A model generated the notes under the pieces. The model had not been told where the DNA came from. It worked only from the letters and a program-made list of their open reading frames with translations, and did not search any database. A program made the translations under genes and the position numbers. A DNA stretch of 64,000 nucleotides from positions 310,001 through 374,000 of the forward strand of contig NZ_JAJVKV010000003.1 in assembly GCF_024198175.1 (NCBI RefSeq), written 5' to 3'. The stretch is from Pyxidicoccus xibeiensis (GTDB lineage: Bacteria; Myxococcota; Myxococcia; Myxococcales; Myxococcaceae). The stretch's first letter is position 1. Each line of letters starts with the position of its first letter. Positions 46,799-54,832 of the stretch are shown here, piece after piece.

Positions 46799-47890
46799 TC
46801 AGTGGGGATGCGGCGCCTGGAGCACGGGACGCTCGGCCTCGAGCGCCCCCCGCAGGCGGCGCTGCGCGGCCTTCAGCTCCTCGAGGATGCGCTCGGCGTC
46901 CACCACCGAGCGCATGGCCAGCCCGCATGCGGGCGTCAGCACCACGGTGGACACCGCCTGCGCGAAGCTGAAGCCTCGCGGCAGCGCCGCCTTCAGTGAC
47001 GCCTCCACCGAGTCCACCAGCTCCGTCACCTCGTACGTGGACGCGAGGTCGGTGGGGACGATGCCCAGGCTGAGCGTCGCGCCGGACGTCAGGAAGCGCT
47101 CCAGCGCCTCGCGCTCCTCCACCATGGCGTCCAGCGACAGCCGCACGTCCAGCGACAGCAGGTCCGGCTGCACGTCCAGCAGCGCGCCCCAGTCCGTGTT
47201 GCCGCAGCAGTGCACGCCCACCAGCGCGCCCTCGCGCTGCAGCGCCACCACCAGCAGCTTCAGCTCTTGAAGCGCCAGGAGATGTCGGGCCTGGGTGCGC
47301 TGGAAGGCGTAGAGCCCGGGCTCGTCCAGGAAGAACAGCGGCGTGGTGCCCGCGCGCCGCAGCGCCTTCACCATGGCCAGCGAGCGCGCCAGCACCAGCC
47401 GGAACATCGCCTGGTCCAGCCCCGGCACGTCCAGCGCGGGCTGGCCCGACGACGTGCGCGCCACCGAGCGCACCGTGAAGGGCCCCGCCAGCTGCGCCTT
47501 GGCGAAGGCCAGCTTCCGCGTCTCCACCTCCCACAGGAAGGGACGCCACGCGCGGCAGGCCTCCGGCGAGGGCTCGTAGGCCTCCAGCTTCCCGGCGGAC
47601 AGCGCCGCCTCCAGCCGCGCCTCGAAGTCCGCGCGGCCCGCCTCCCATGCCGCCAGGTCCACCGTGCACAGGCCCTCGTCGTCGAAGGCCAGCCCCGGCA
47701 GTCCCTCCAGGGCTGCGGGAATCATCAGCTCCGACGGCTTGCCCACGGGCAGCTGCGGGAGGAAGGGGATGTCCTGGGCCAGCGCGGCCTGGAGCCCCAG
47801 CTCCACCTGGGTGTGCGGCAGGCTTCCGATTCCGGTGGTGGCGCAGGCAGGCAGCAGCTGGACGGCTCGGCGGATGTTCGGCGCGCTCAT
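46799..47890 (-). CDS. MetE/UROD-like (methionine synthase II type) protein
   Basis: The 363-residue protein resembles the C-terminal half of cobalamin-independent methionine synthase: TTGIGSLPHTQVELGLQAA, AKAQLAGPFTVRSVA, PLFFLDEPGLYAF, GVHCCGNTDWGALLD with His and Cys of the zinc site, LSLGIVPTD and TVVLTPACGLAMR with the last Cys. It lacks the N-terminal duplicated domain of full MetE, so it belongs to the short core-MetE/UROD superfamily group, whose methyl donors differ or are unknown. metH lies 1.5 kb further on, on the same strand. Whether it makes methionine is uncertain. ATG 47890 fits the family. Confidence 0.75.
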   Translation of the reverse strand: MSAPNIRRAVQLLPACATTGIGSLPHTQVELGLQAALAQDIPFLPQLPVGKPSELMIPAALEGLPGLAFDDEGLCTVDLAAWEAGRADFEARLEAALSAGKLEAYEPSPEACRAWRPFLWEVETRKLAFAKAQLAGPFTVRSVARTSSGQPALDVPGLDQAMFRLVLARSLAMVKALRRAGTTPLFFLDEPGLYAFQRTQARHLLALQELKLLVVALQREGALVGVHCCGNTDWGALLDVQPDLLSLDVRLSLDAMVEEREALERFLTSGATLSLGIVPTDLASTYEVTELVDSVEASLKAALPRGFSFAQAVSTVVLTPACGLAMRSVVDAERILEELKAAQRRLRGALEAERPVLQAPHPH

Positions 47891-48033
47891 ATTCCCGAGT
47901 CTAGCCGCTCCCTCCGCTCCCAGGGCACCTCGCGGCCCGGGGACCGCCGTCTAGCCGACCTTCCCGCCCGGCCCCATCGTTCCTACGTGAAGCCCGCTGG
48001 GCCACCCCCGGCGGGCAGAGGAGGGACGCGGCA

Positions 48034-48588
48034 ATGAACCTTCAACCATGGCGTGCAGGCATCCTGGCGGCGGTGCTGCTGGCAGGACCCGCGCTGGCGC
48101 AGGAGCGGGGGCTGTCGGTGCGAAGCGGCGTGTCGGCCTACACCGGGGACCTGGGAGGCGGGACGGACGTGGGCGGCTTCCTGGGCATCCAGGCGGAAGG
48201 CCGGCTCTTCCCGGCCGTCGGCCTGGAGCTGGGCTACGAGGGCTCCGCCAACGGCTTCGAGGAGAATGACAGCGGCACCCTGTGGCGGCACAACGTGGGC
48301 GCGCTGGCGAAGCTGGGCCCCATCGTCGACGACCGCTGGCAGCCCTTCGTTGGCGCGGGCCTGGGCGTCAGCTACCTGGACCCGACGGGCGAGGCCGGCG
48401 CCAACATCTTCGACGACGACGTCGTCGCCGAGGTGCCGCTCGCGGCCGGAATCGAGTACCGGTTCAGCGGCGTGACGGCGGGCGCGCGCGCCACCTACCG
48501 CATCGTCGCGGGTGAGGACTTCGCCCCCGGCAACGTCGACGAGGGCGACCTCTTCACCGCGGGCCTGAGCCTGGGCGGGCGCTTCTAG
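48034..48588 (+). CDS. Outer-membrane beta-barrel protein
   Basis: The 184-residue product has a classical signal peptide (MNLQPWRAGILAAVLLAGPALA, cleaved before QE). It then shows alternating beta-strand pattern: LSVRSGVSAYTGDLGGG, AVGLELGYEGSANG, WQPFVGAGLGVSYLDP, GVTAGARATYRIVAGED, ending LFTAGLSLGGRF with the terminal Phe used for BAM recognition. It is probably an 8-stranded OmpA/OmpW-like barrel. GGAGGG lies ~10 bases before ATG 48034. It is divergent from the MetE-like gene. Confidence 0.85.
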   Translation: MNLQPWRAGILAAVLLAGPALAQERGLSVRSGVSAYTGDLGGGTDVGGFLGIQAEGRLFPAVGLELGYEGSANGFEENDSGTLWRHNVGALAKLGPIVDDRWQPFVGAGLGVSYLDPTGEAGANIFDDDVVAEVPLAAGIEYRFSGVTAGARATYRIVAGEDFAPGNVDEGDLFTAGLSLGGRF

Positions 48589-48594
48589 CCGCGC

Positions 48595-49287
48595 TCAGAA
48601 CCGCCCGATGAGCCCCAGCGAGCCGCCGCGCTCCGAGACGCCCACCGTGGGCGTCCACCAGGCCCCGGTGCCCCGCGAGTCCGCCAGCGGGCGCGGCGCC
48701 GGTGCGGTCCGCGCCGAGGTGATTTCGTACGTCACGATGGAGGTCACCAGCGGGAGCGCGATGAGCAGGGGCACCAGCTCGTCGTCGGCGGTCCTCGACA
48801 CGTAGAGGCCCGCGGCCACGCCTCCCGACAGCAGCCCCATCCCCACGGTGGGCAGGAAGCGTCCCCGCCCATCCAGCAACGCCCCCCCGCCATACACCCC
48901 GGTCGCCGCGCCCAGCGACCAGCCCACGAGCGCCCCGCCCACCAGCCCGCGTCCGTCGCAGGAGTCGCCCGTGCAGTCCCAGCTCAGGCCGCCCATCATC
49001 AGCGAGCCCAGCAGGCCCACGAAGGCGCCTCCCACCCCCGCCAGCGTTCCACCCATGCTCTCGAAGAGCACGCGGCCCACGATGCGCCCGGGAGGGTCCG
49101 GCTGCCACTGAACCTGCGCGACCTCCATGGAAGACATCGCCTCCGGGGCCACCGGAGCGACCTCGAGCTCGGGCGCGTCCTCCACCGCCACGAGCGGCGG
49201 CGGTACGGACACAGGTTCCAGGGCCTGGGCACGCACCAGCCCCGGCGACAGCACGAGCATGAGCAGCACGACACGGATGTCAGGCAC
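48595..49287 (-). CDS. Exported Gly-rich membrane protein, unknown
   Basis: The 230-residue product starts at GTG 49287 (AGGAGAAG ~8 bases upstream) with signal VVLLMLVLSPGLVRAQA. A Pro/Val/Glu-rich stretch and glycine-rich hydrophobic helices follow (GGTLAGVGGAFVGLLGSLMMGG, GLVGGALVGWSLGAATGVYGGG, GLLSGGVAAGLYVS). The end is GGSLGLIGRF, again with a terminal Phe. No family is recognised; it is likely an envelope protein. It is convergent with the beta-barrel gene (6 bp apart) and downstream of metH on the same strand. Confidence 0.75.
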   Translation of the reverse strand: MPDIRVVLLMLVLSPGLVRAQALEPVSVPPPLVAVEDAPELEVAPVAPEAMSSMEVAQVQWQPDPPGRIVGRVLFESMGGTLAGVGGAFVGLLGSLMMGGLSWDCTGDSCDGRGLVGGALVGWSLGAATGVYGGGALLDGRGRFLPTVGMGLLSGGVAAGLYVSRTADDELVPLLIALPLVTSIVTYEITSARTAPAPRPLADSRGTGAWWTPTVGVSERGGSLGLIGRF

Positions 49288-49394
49288 CGGGGCTTCTCCT
49301 GAAGGGCGGTCCCTCTCGGAGAGGAACCTGGCGCGGACGCTGTGCAGCATCCACGCCATGCCTCACGCCTGGGGCCGCTGCTACCCGCCCCCGC

Positions 49395-52300
49395 TCACGT
49401 CACGGAGAAGTACGAGGCCTGCGGATGGTGGAAGACGATGGCCGACACGGAGGCCTCCGGCTCCATCATGCAGCCGTCGGTGAGCTGCACGCCGATTTCC
49501 TCCGGGCGCAGCGCGGCGAACAGCTTCGACTGGTCCTCCAGCCGAGGACATGCGGGGTAGCCGAAGGAGTAGCGCTTGCCCGAGTACTCCGCGCGGAAGC
49601 GCTCCAGCATCGTCATGTCGGGCTTGTCCGGCGTGCCCCACATGCTGCGCAGCTGCGTGTGCAGCAGCTCCGCGTAGCCCTCCGCCGTCTCCAGCGCGAG
49701 CGCCTGCACGGCGTGCATCTTCAGGAACTCGCCCTTCGCCTTCAGCTCCTCCGCCAGCTCGCGGATGCCCGAGCCGGCGGTGACGACGAACATGGCGACG
49801 TTGTCGTCAGGCGCTCCGCCCTGCAGCGGCCTCAGGTAGTCCGCGAGGCACAGCCCGCCGTCCCTGTCCTGCCGGGGGAAGTCGAAGGACGCCGCCTCAC
49901 GCCCGGTGCCGCCGTCGAAGAGCACCACGCGGTTGCCGTCGCTGCCGGCCTTGAAGAACTGGAAGACGGCGCGCGCGTGCATGAGGCCCCCGCGCAGCAT
50001 GCCCTTCAGCTCCTCCACCGCCTCTTTGAGGGCGAGCGCCTTGCGCCCCTCCTCCGTCTTCGCCAGCTCCGCCTCGGCCGCCGTGCCCAGCGCGCGCGCC
50101 GAGCCGCGCAGGCCCAGGTGCCGCCCGTACAGCATCACCGGGTTGATGAACTTCCAGATGTGGTCCAGCGGCGTGTTCGTCAGCACGTGCCGCTCGAAGT
50201 CCGGCGCGGCGGGCACCGTGTCCAGCACGCGAACCTCCGCGCTGCGCGGCCGCGTCACCGGGGCCGTGGTGGCGGGGCGCTCCTTCACCTCCTGCGCCAG
50301 CTTCTCGCGGCGCACGGTCAGCTCGCCGCGCAGCTTCTCGTGCGAGCCCGGGTCCACAATCTGCTTCGCCAGGTCCAGACCGCTCATCGCGTCCTGCGCG
50401 TAGGCCACCGTGCCGCCGCCGTAGGCCGGGGCGATGTTGCGGTCCACGAAGTTGCGGCTCAGCGCCGCGCCGCCCACCAGGATTGGCACGTCCACGCCGG
50501 CGCGCTTGAGGTCCTCCGCCGTGGCCACCATCTGGTGCGCGCTCTTCACCAAGAGCCCCGACAGGCCGAGGATGTCCGGCCGGTGCTCACGCACCGCCTG
50601 CACCAGCTGCTCGGGCGGCACCTTGATGCCCAGGTTCACCACCTGGAAGCCGTTGTTGGCGAGGATGATCTCCACCAGGTTCTTCCCGATGTCGTGCACG
50701 TCGCCCTTCACCGTGGCGAGCACGATTTTTCCGCGCATGGCCGCCTGGGCCTTGCTCATGTGTGGCTCCAGGAAGCCCACCGCCGCCTTCATCGACTCGG
50801 CGCTCTGGAGCACCTCCGCGACAATCAGCTCGTTGGCGGCGAACAGGCGCCCCACCTCGTCCATGCCCTTCATCAGCGGCCCGTTGATGATGTCGAGCGG
50901 CGCGTACTTCTTCATCGCCTCTTCGAGGTCCGCGACGAGGCCGTCGCGGGTGCCCTCGATGATATAGCGCTGCAGCCGCTCCTCCAGCGGCAGGGTGCTC
51001 ACGGCCGCGCGTGCCGGCTTGCGCTCGCGGAAGTGCGCGGCGAAGGGCGTCACCGGGTCCGTGCCCCGGTTGTAGAGCAGGTCCTCCGCCAGCTTGCGCT
51101 CCTCCTCGGGCAGCGACGCGTAGCGCTCCAGCTTCTCCGAGTTGACGAGCGCCATGTCCAGGCCCGCCTGCACGCAGTGGTACAGGAAGACGGAGTTGAG
51201 CACCTCGCGGCCCGCGGTGGGCAGGCCGAAGGACACGTTGGAGATGCCCAGCACCGTCTTGCACCGCGGGAAGCGCTGCTTGATGAGGCGCACGCCCTCA
51301 ATCGTCTCCACGCCGCTGCCGGTGTACTGCGCATCGCCGGACGCGCACGGGAAGACGAGCGGGTCGAAGTACAGGTCCTCGGGCTTCATGCCGTACTTCT
51401 TCGTCAAGAGCTCGAACGAGCGCTCCGCCACCTCCAGCTTGCGCTGGCGTGGCACGGCCATGCCCACCTCGTCGATGCAGCCCACCACCAGCGCCGCGCC
51501 GAAGCGGCGCGCCAGCGGCACCACCTTCTCGAAGCGCTCCTCGCCGTCCTCCAGGTTGACCGAGTTGATGATGGCCTTGCCCTGGCTGTAGGTGAGCGCC
51601 ATCTCGATGACGCGCTCGTCCGTGGAGTCAATCATCAAGGGCACGCGCACCTTCTTGATGACCACGTCCAGGAAGCTCCGCATGTCCTCCATCTCGTCCC
51701 GGTCCGGGTTGGCCAGGCAGATGTCGATGACCTGCGCGCCCCGCTTCACCTGCGCGCGCGCAATCTCCGACGCGTCGTCAAGCTTCCCCGCGACGATGAG
51801 CTCCTTGAACTTCTTGCTGCCGATGACGTTGGTGCGCTCGCCGACGATGAGCGGGCGCTGCTCGTCCGTCACCTCCAGGTAGTCCACGCCGGACAGCGTG
51901 GCGCGCGGGCGCGGCGTGGCCGTCCGTGGCTTCAGCCCCTCCACCGCCTTCGCCAGCGTCTCGATGTGGCCCGCGTGCGTGCCGCAACAGCCGCCCACCA
52001 CGTTGAGCCAGCCCTGCTCACAGAAGCGCCGCAGGGAGCGCGCAATCATCTCCGGCGACTCCAGATAGTGGCCGTTCTCGTCCGGCAGGCCCGCGTTGGG
52101 CACGCACGACACCGGGAAGAGGCTCATGGCGGACAGCGAGCGCAGGTGGTCCGTCATGAAGTCCGGACCGGTGGCGCAGTTGAGCCCCAGGTAGAGGAGC
52201 TCTGCGTGCTCCAGCGACGCGGCCAGGCTCTCCACGCTCTGCCCGGCCAGCATGGTGCCCATGGGCTCAATCGTCCCGGAGACGGCCACCGGCAGCGCGT

Positions 52301-52910
52301 AGCCGAGCTTCTGGAAGGCCTGCTGGATGCCCAGCAGCGCCGCCTTCACGTTGCGGGTGTCCTGCGCCGTCTCCACCAGCAGGTAGTCCGAGCCGCCGCG
52401 CGCGAGCCCCTCCGCCTGCACGGTGAAGTTCTCCACCAGCTCCTCGAAGGTGATGCCGCCGGTGACGCTGATGGCCTTGGTGGTGGGGCCGATGGAGCCC
52501 GCCACCCAGCGCATCCGCCCGTCCCTCGCCTCGGCGGCTTGGGCCGCGTTGCGTGCCAGCCGCGAGGCCACCTCGTTGATTTCGAGCGCCTTGTGCCCCA
52601 GGCCGAACTCGTTGAGCACCAGGGGCGTGCCGCCGAAGGTGTCGGTCTCCGTCACGTCCGCGCCCGCCGCGAAGTAGCGCGCGTGGATGGCCTCGATGAT
52701 GTCCGGCCGGGTGAGCACGAGGTTCTCGTTGCAGCCCTCGTACTCCGCGCCGCCGAAGTCCGCCGCCTTGAGGTCGTGGTTCTGGAGCAGCGTGCCCATG
52801 GCGCCGTCGAGCACCAGCACGCGCTCGCGCAGGGTGGCGCGCAGGGCCTCCACGCGGCGGCCATTCTCACCGGCGGGGGGCGGCAGGGCGGTGGGCAGGT
52901 GGGTCGTCAT
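49395..52910 (-). CDS. metH: Cobalamin-dependent methionine synthase
   Basis: The 1171-residue protein has all four MetH modules. The homocysteine domain is ~25-345 with VLDGAMGTLLQ and the zinc ligands in LGLNCATGP and VVGGCCGTHAGH. The methyltetrahydrofolate domain is ~370-630 (RTNVIGSKKF). The cap and B12-binding domains are ~660-890, with DVHDIGKNLVEIILANNGF carrying the cobalt-ligating His. The AdoMet reactivation domain is ~930-1171 (YGYPACPRLEDQ-like RYSFGYPACPRLEDQSKLF). It methylates homocysteine to methionine. ATG 52910 overlaps the stop of the ArsR-methyltransferase gene by 4 bases, so both are co-transcribed and probably controlled by that regulator. Confidence 0.98.
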   Translation of the reverse strand: MTTHLPTALPPPAGENGRRVEALRATLRERVLVLDGAMGTLLQNHDLKAADFGGAEYEGCNENLVLTRPDIIEAIHARYFAAGADVTETDTFGGTPLVLNEFGLGHKALEINEVASRLARNAAQAAEARDGRMRWVAGSIGPTTKAISVTGGITFEELVENFTVQAEGLARGGSDYLLVETAQDTRNVKAALLGIQQAFQKLGYALPVAVSGTIEPMGTMLAGQSVESLAASLEHAELLYLGLNCATGPDFMTDHLRSLSAMSLFPVSCVPNAGLPDENGHYLESPEMIARSLRRFCEQGWLNVVGGCCGTHAGHIETLAKAVEGLKPRTATPRPRATLSGVDYLEVTDEQRPLIVGERTNVIGSKKFKELIVAGKLDDASEIARAQVKRGAQVIDICLANPDRDEMEDMRSFLDVVIKKVRVPLMIDSTDERVIEMALTYSQGKAIINSVNLEDGEERFEKVVPLARRFGAALVVGCIDEVGMAVPRQRKLEVAERSFELLTKKYGMKPEDLYFDPLVFPCASGDAQYTGSGVETIEGVRLIKQRFPRCKTVLGISNVSFGLPTAGREVLNSVFLYHCVQAGLDMALVNSEKLERYASLPEEERKLAEDLLYNRGTDPVTPFAAHFRERKPARAAVSTLPLEERLQRYIIEGTRDGLVADLEEAMKKYAPLDIINGPLMKGMDEVGRLFAANELIVAEVLQSAESMKAAVGFLEPHMSKAQAAMRGKIVLATVKGDVHDIGKNLVEIILANNGFQVVNLGIKVPPEQLVQAVREHRPDILGLSGLLVKSAHQMVATAEDLKRAGVDVPILVGGAALSRNFVDRNIAPAYGGGTVAYAQDAMSGLDLAKQIVDPGSHEKLRGELTVRREKLAQEVKERPATTAPVTRPRSAEVRVLDTVPAAPDFERHVLTNTPLDHIWKFINPVMLYGRHLGLRGSARALGTAAEAELAKTEEGRKALALKEAVEELKGMLRGGLMHARAVFQFFKAGSDGNRVVLFDGGTGREAASFDFPRQDRDGGLCLADYLRPLQGGAPDDNVAMFVVTAGSGIRELAEELKAKGEFLKMHAVQALALETAEGYAELLHTQLRSMWGTPDKPDMTMLERFRAEYSGKRYSFGYPACPRLEDQSKLFAALRPEEIGVQLTDGCMMEPEASVSAIVFHHPQASYFSVT

Positions 52911-53803
52911 GATGGCTTGACTCCGGTGAGCAGGAAGACGCGGAAGGGACTGGCCCCGTCGCGCGCATGCGTCTCGCGGGTGAGGGAAGCGAAGCCGGCC
53001 TCGCGCAGGGCGGCTTCGAGGGACTCGGGCGCGAAGCCCAGGTGCCGGTGGCCCAGCCGCTCCAGCACCCAGCGCTCCTCGTGCGGCATCAGCTCCAGCA
53101 GCACCAGCCGGCCGCCCGGCTTGAGCAGGCGGGCGGCCTCGGCCAGCACCGCGGCGGGGGCCTCCACGTGGTGGAGGCTCTGCGAAATCACCACCAGGTC
53201 CATGCGCCCGGCCTTCAGCGACAGGCGGTGCAGGTCCTCGCGCAGGAAGGTGATGTTGGCGCGGCCCTCGCGGCCGGCGCGCTCGCGGGCCTGCTCCAGC
53301 GCCTCCGCGTTCTGGTCGATGGCCCACACGTGCCGCGCCCACCGGGCGATGGCCACGCTCAGCACGCCGGTGCCACAACCGAAGTCCACCACGTCCAGCG
53401 GAGGAAGCAGCGACGCCAGCGCCCCGGCCCACAGGAACCAGGACTGCCCCGGCTCCAGGAGCCGCTCGTTCAGCGCCTGCCGGTCCTCGCGCGCGCGGAG
53501 CAAGTCTTTCAGCCGGGCCGAGTCACCCGCCGCGTCCTCGGCCTCGCGCGCCATGCGGATGAGCGGCCAGCGGGCGTCCTGCTGCTCCAGCGCCAGCGAG
53601 TAGTAGCTGAAGCCCGCCTGCCGCTCCTCGCGCAGCAGGCCCAGGTTCTTCAGCTTCCCCAGGTGGTGCGAGACGGACGACTGAGCCACCCCCACCAGCG
53701 ACACCAGCTCCGTCACGTTCAACGGGGCCTCGGCCACCAGCCGGAGGATGCGCAAGCGCGTCGGGTCTCCCAGGGCCCGGAATGACTGGGACAGCTCTTC
53801 CAT
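52907..53803 (-). CDS. ArsR-type regulator fused to an AdoMet-methyltransferase domain (SahR-like)
   Basis: The 298-residue protein has residues 1-80 as an ArsR winged helix (FRALGDPTRLRILRLVAEAP, TELVSLVGVAQSSVSHHLGKL) and residues ~125-290 as a class I methyltransferase fold (VVDFGCGTGVLSVAIARWA, MDLVVISQSLHHVEAP, RLLKPGGRLVLLELMPHE). This architecture next to metH matches SahR, an ArsR-family regulator of methionine and S-adenosylhomocysteine recycling described in Desulfovibrio and related proteobacteria; there the methyltransferase-like domain senses the metabolite. The gene overlaps metH by 4 bases, fitting autoregulated control. ATG 53803 is the start; a dyad-symmetric site lies 9 bp upstream. 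Confidence 0.88.
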   Translation of the reverse strand: MEELSQSFRALGDPTRLRILRLVAEAPLNVTELVSLVGVAQSSVSHHLGKLKNLGLLREERQAGFSYYSLALEQQDARWPLIRMAREAEDAAGDSARLKDLLRAREDRQALNERLLEPGQSWFLWAGALASLLPPLDVVDFGCGTGVLSVAIARWARHVWAIDQNAEALEQARERAGREGRANITFLREDLHRLSLKAGRMDLVVISQSLHHVEAPAAVLAEAARLLKPGGRLVLLELMPHEERWVLERLGHRHLGFAPESLEAALREAGFASLTRETHARDGASPFRVFLLTGVKPS

Positions 53804-53811
53804 ATCGCCGC

Positions 53812-53827
53812 ATCAACATACGTCGAT
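53812..53827. promoter_or_regulatory. Candidate operator for the SahR-like regulator
   Basis: ATCAACATACGTCGAT has dyad symmetry in 12 of 16 positions (ATCnACnTAnGTnGAT). It lies in the 97-bp gap between the regulator gene and the divergent patatin gene, just before the regulator start codon, where repressor binding would block transcription. Confidence 0.45.
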
Positions 53828-53900
53828 ACCCCAGGGCTGGCCAGCACTCTTTAGACGCATCGCGTTGCCTGCTTCCGGACAGTGGCGTACATGGTAGGCA

Positions 53901-54779
53901 ATGGCCTCTCCCACCCTGCACCAGCTCCTCGACGGCAAGCGGTTCGGCCTGGTCCTCTCCGCGGGCTACTTCGGCTTCTATGGGCACGCCGGCTTCCTCA
54001 AGGGGCTGGCGGCCTCGGGGCTCAGGCCCCGCGCCTATGCGGGCACGTCCGCGGGCGGCATGGTGGCGGCGTACGCGGCGGCGGGCACGCCGGTGCATGC
54101 GATTGAAGAGCTGGTGCTGCGGCAGACGCGGGCCAACTTCTGGGACCCGGACCCGATTGGCGCGGTGCTGAACGCGGACGCGGCGGGGCATGGGCTGACG
54201 GGCCTGCTCAAGGGCGAGCGCTTCCGGCGGCTGCTGGAGGACACGCTGGCGGTGCGCACCTTCGAGGAGCTGCCGCACCCGCTGCTGCTGGTGGGCTCCA
54301 ACCTCACGCTGGGCCGCCACGAGGTCTTCACCTCGGGCGAGCTGGCCCCGCGCGTCCATGCCACCTGCGCCTATCCGGGCCTGTTCCGCGCGGTGCCGCT
54401 GGAGGGCAACCTGTACTGGGACGGCGGGCTGGTGGACAAGGCGCCCGCGCTGTCGCTCAACGAGAGCGCGGTGGGCAAGGAGCTGGATGCCATCCTCGTG
54501 CACTTCCTGCCCAGCCGGACGCGCAAGGTGGTGGGCGGGCCCATGGCGTACGCGCAGGGGCTGGCGTCGGGCTCGGCGGCGCTGCGCAGGGACCACTTCC
54601 GGCTGCAGCTCACCGTGCTGGAGCAGCGGCAGGTGCCCGTCTACGTCGTCGTGTCCAACCTGCCGCCGGTGACGCCCACCACCATGGAGCGCGGCTTCGA
54701 CGCCCTGGACCAGGCGCGCCAGTCCGCGGAGCGCGCGCTGGCGCGGCCCCCGGTGCCCTTCGCTCAGGCGGAGTGGTGA
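53901..54779 (+). CDS. Patatin-like phospholipase
   Basis: The 292-residue protein has the catalytic dyad: Ser in YAGTSAGGMV (G-x-S-x-G) and Asp in YWDGGLVDKAP (DG motif). The oxyanion region reads FGLVLSAGYFGFYGHAGFLKGL rather than the usual glycine-rich GGGxxG, but keeps the following G-H-x-GxLkGL pattern. There is no signal peptide. It probably hydrolyses membrane lipids; some patatins act as toxins or effectors, for which there is no evidence here. It is divergent from the SahR-like gene and convergent with the kelch gene (53 bp apart). Confidence 0.87.
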   Translation: MASPTLHQLLDGKRFGLVLSAGYFGFYGHAGFLKGLAASGLRPRAYAGTSAGGMVAAYAAAGTPVHAIEELVLRQTRANFWDPDPIGAVLNADAAGHGLTGLLKGERFRRLLEDTLAVRTFEELPHPLLLVGSNLTLGRHEVFTSGELAPRVHATCAYPGLFRAVPLEGNLYWDGGLVDKAPALSLNESAVGKELDAILVHFLPSRTRKVVGGPMAYAQGLASGSAALRRDHFRLQLTVLEQRQVPVYVVVSNLPPVTPTTMERGFDALDQARQSAERALARPPVPFAQAEW

Positions 54780-54832
54780 GGCGAGCGCCTGGCCTCGGAC
54801 ACATCGCGGCTGGCTACCGGCGGAAGCGGCCC

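Noticed and set aside
49425..53603. A 1392-codon open frame on the strand opposite metH
   Set aside because: Its His/Arg/Leu/Val-rich composition mirrors metH codons with G/C third bases; it has no domains or ribosome site and metH is certain.
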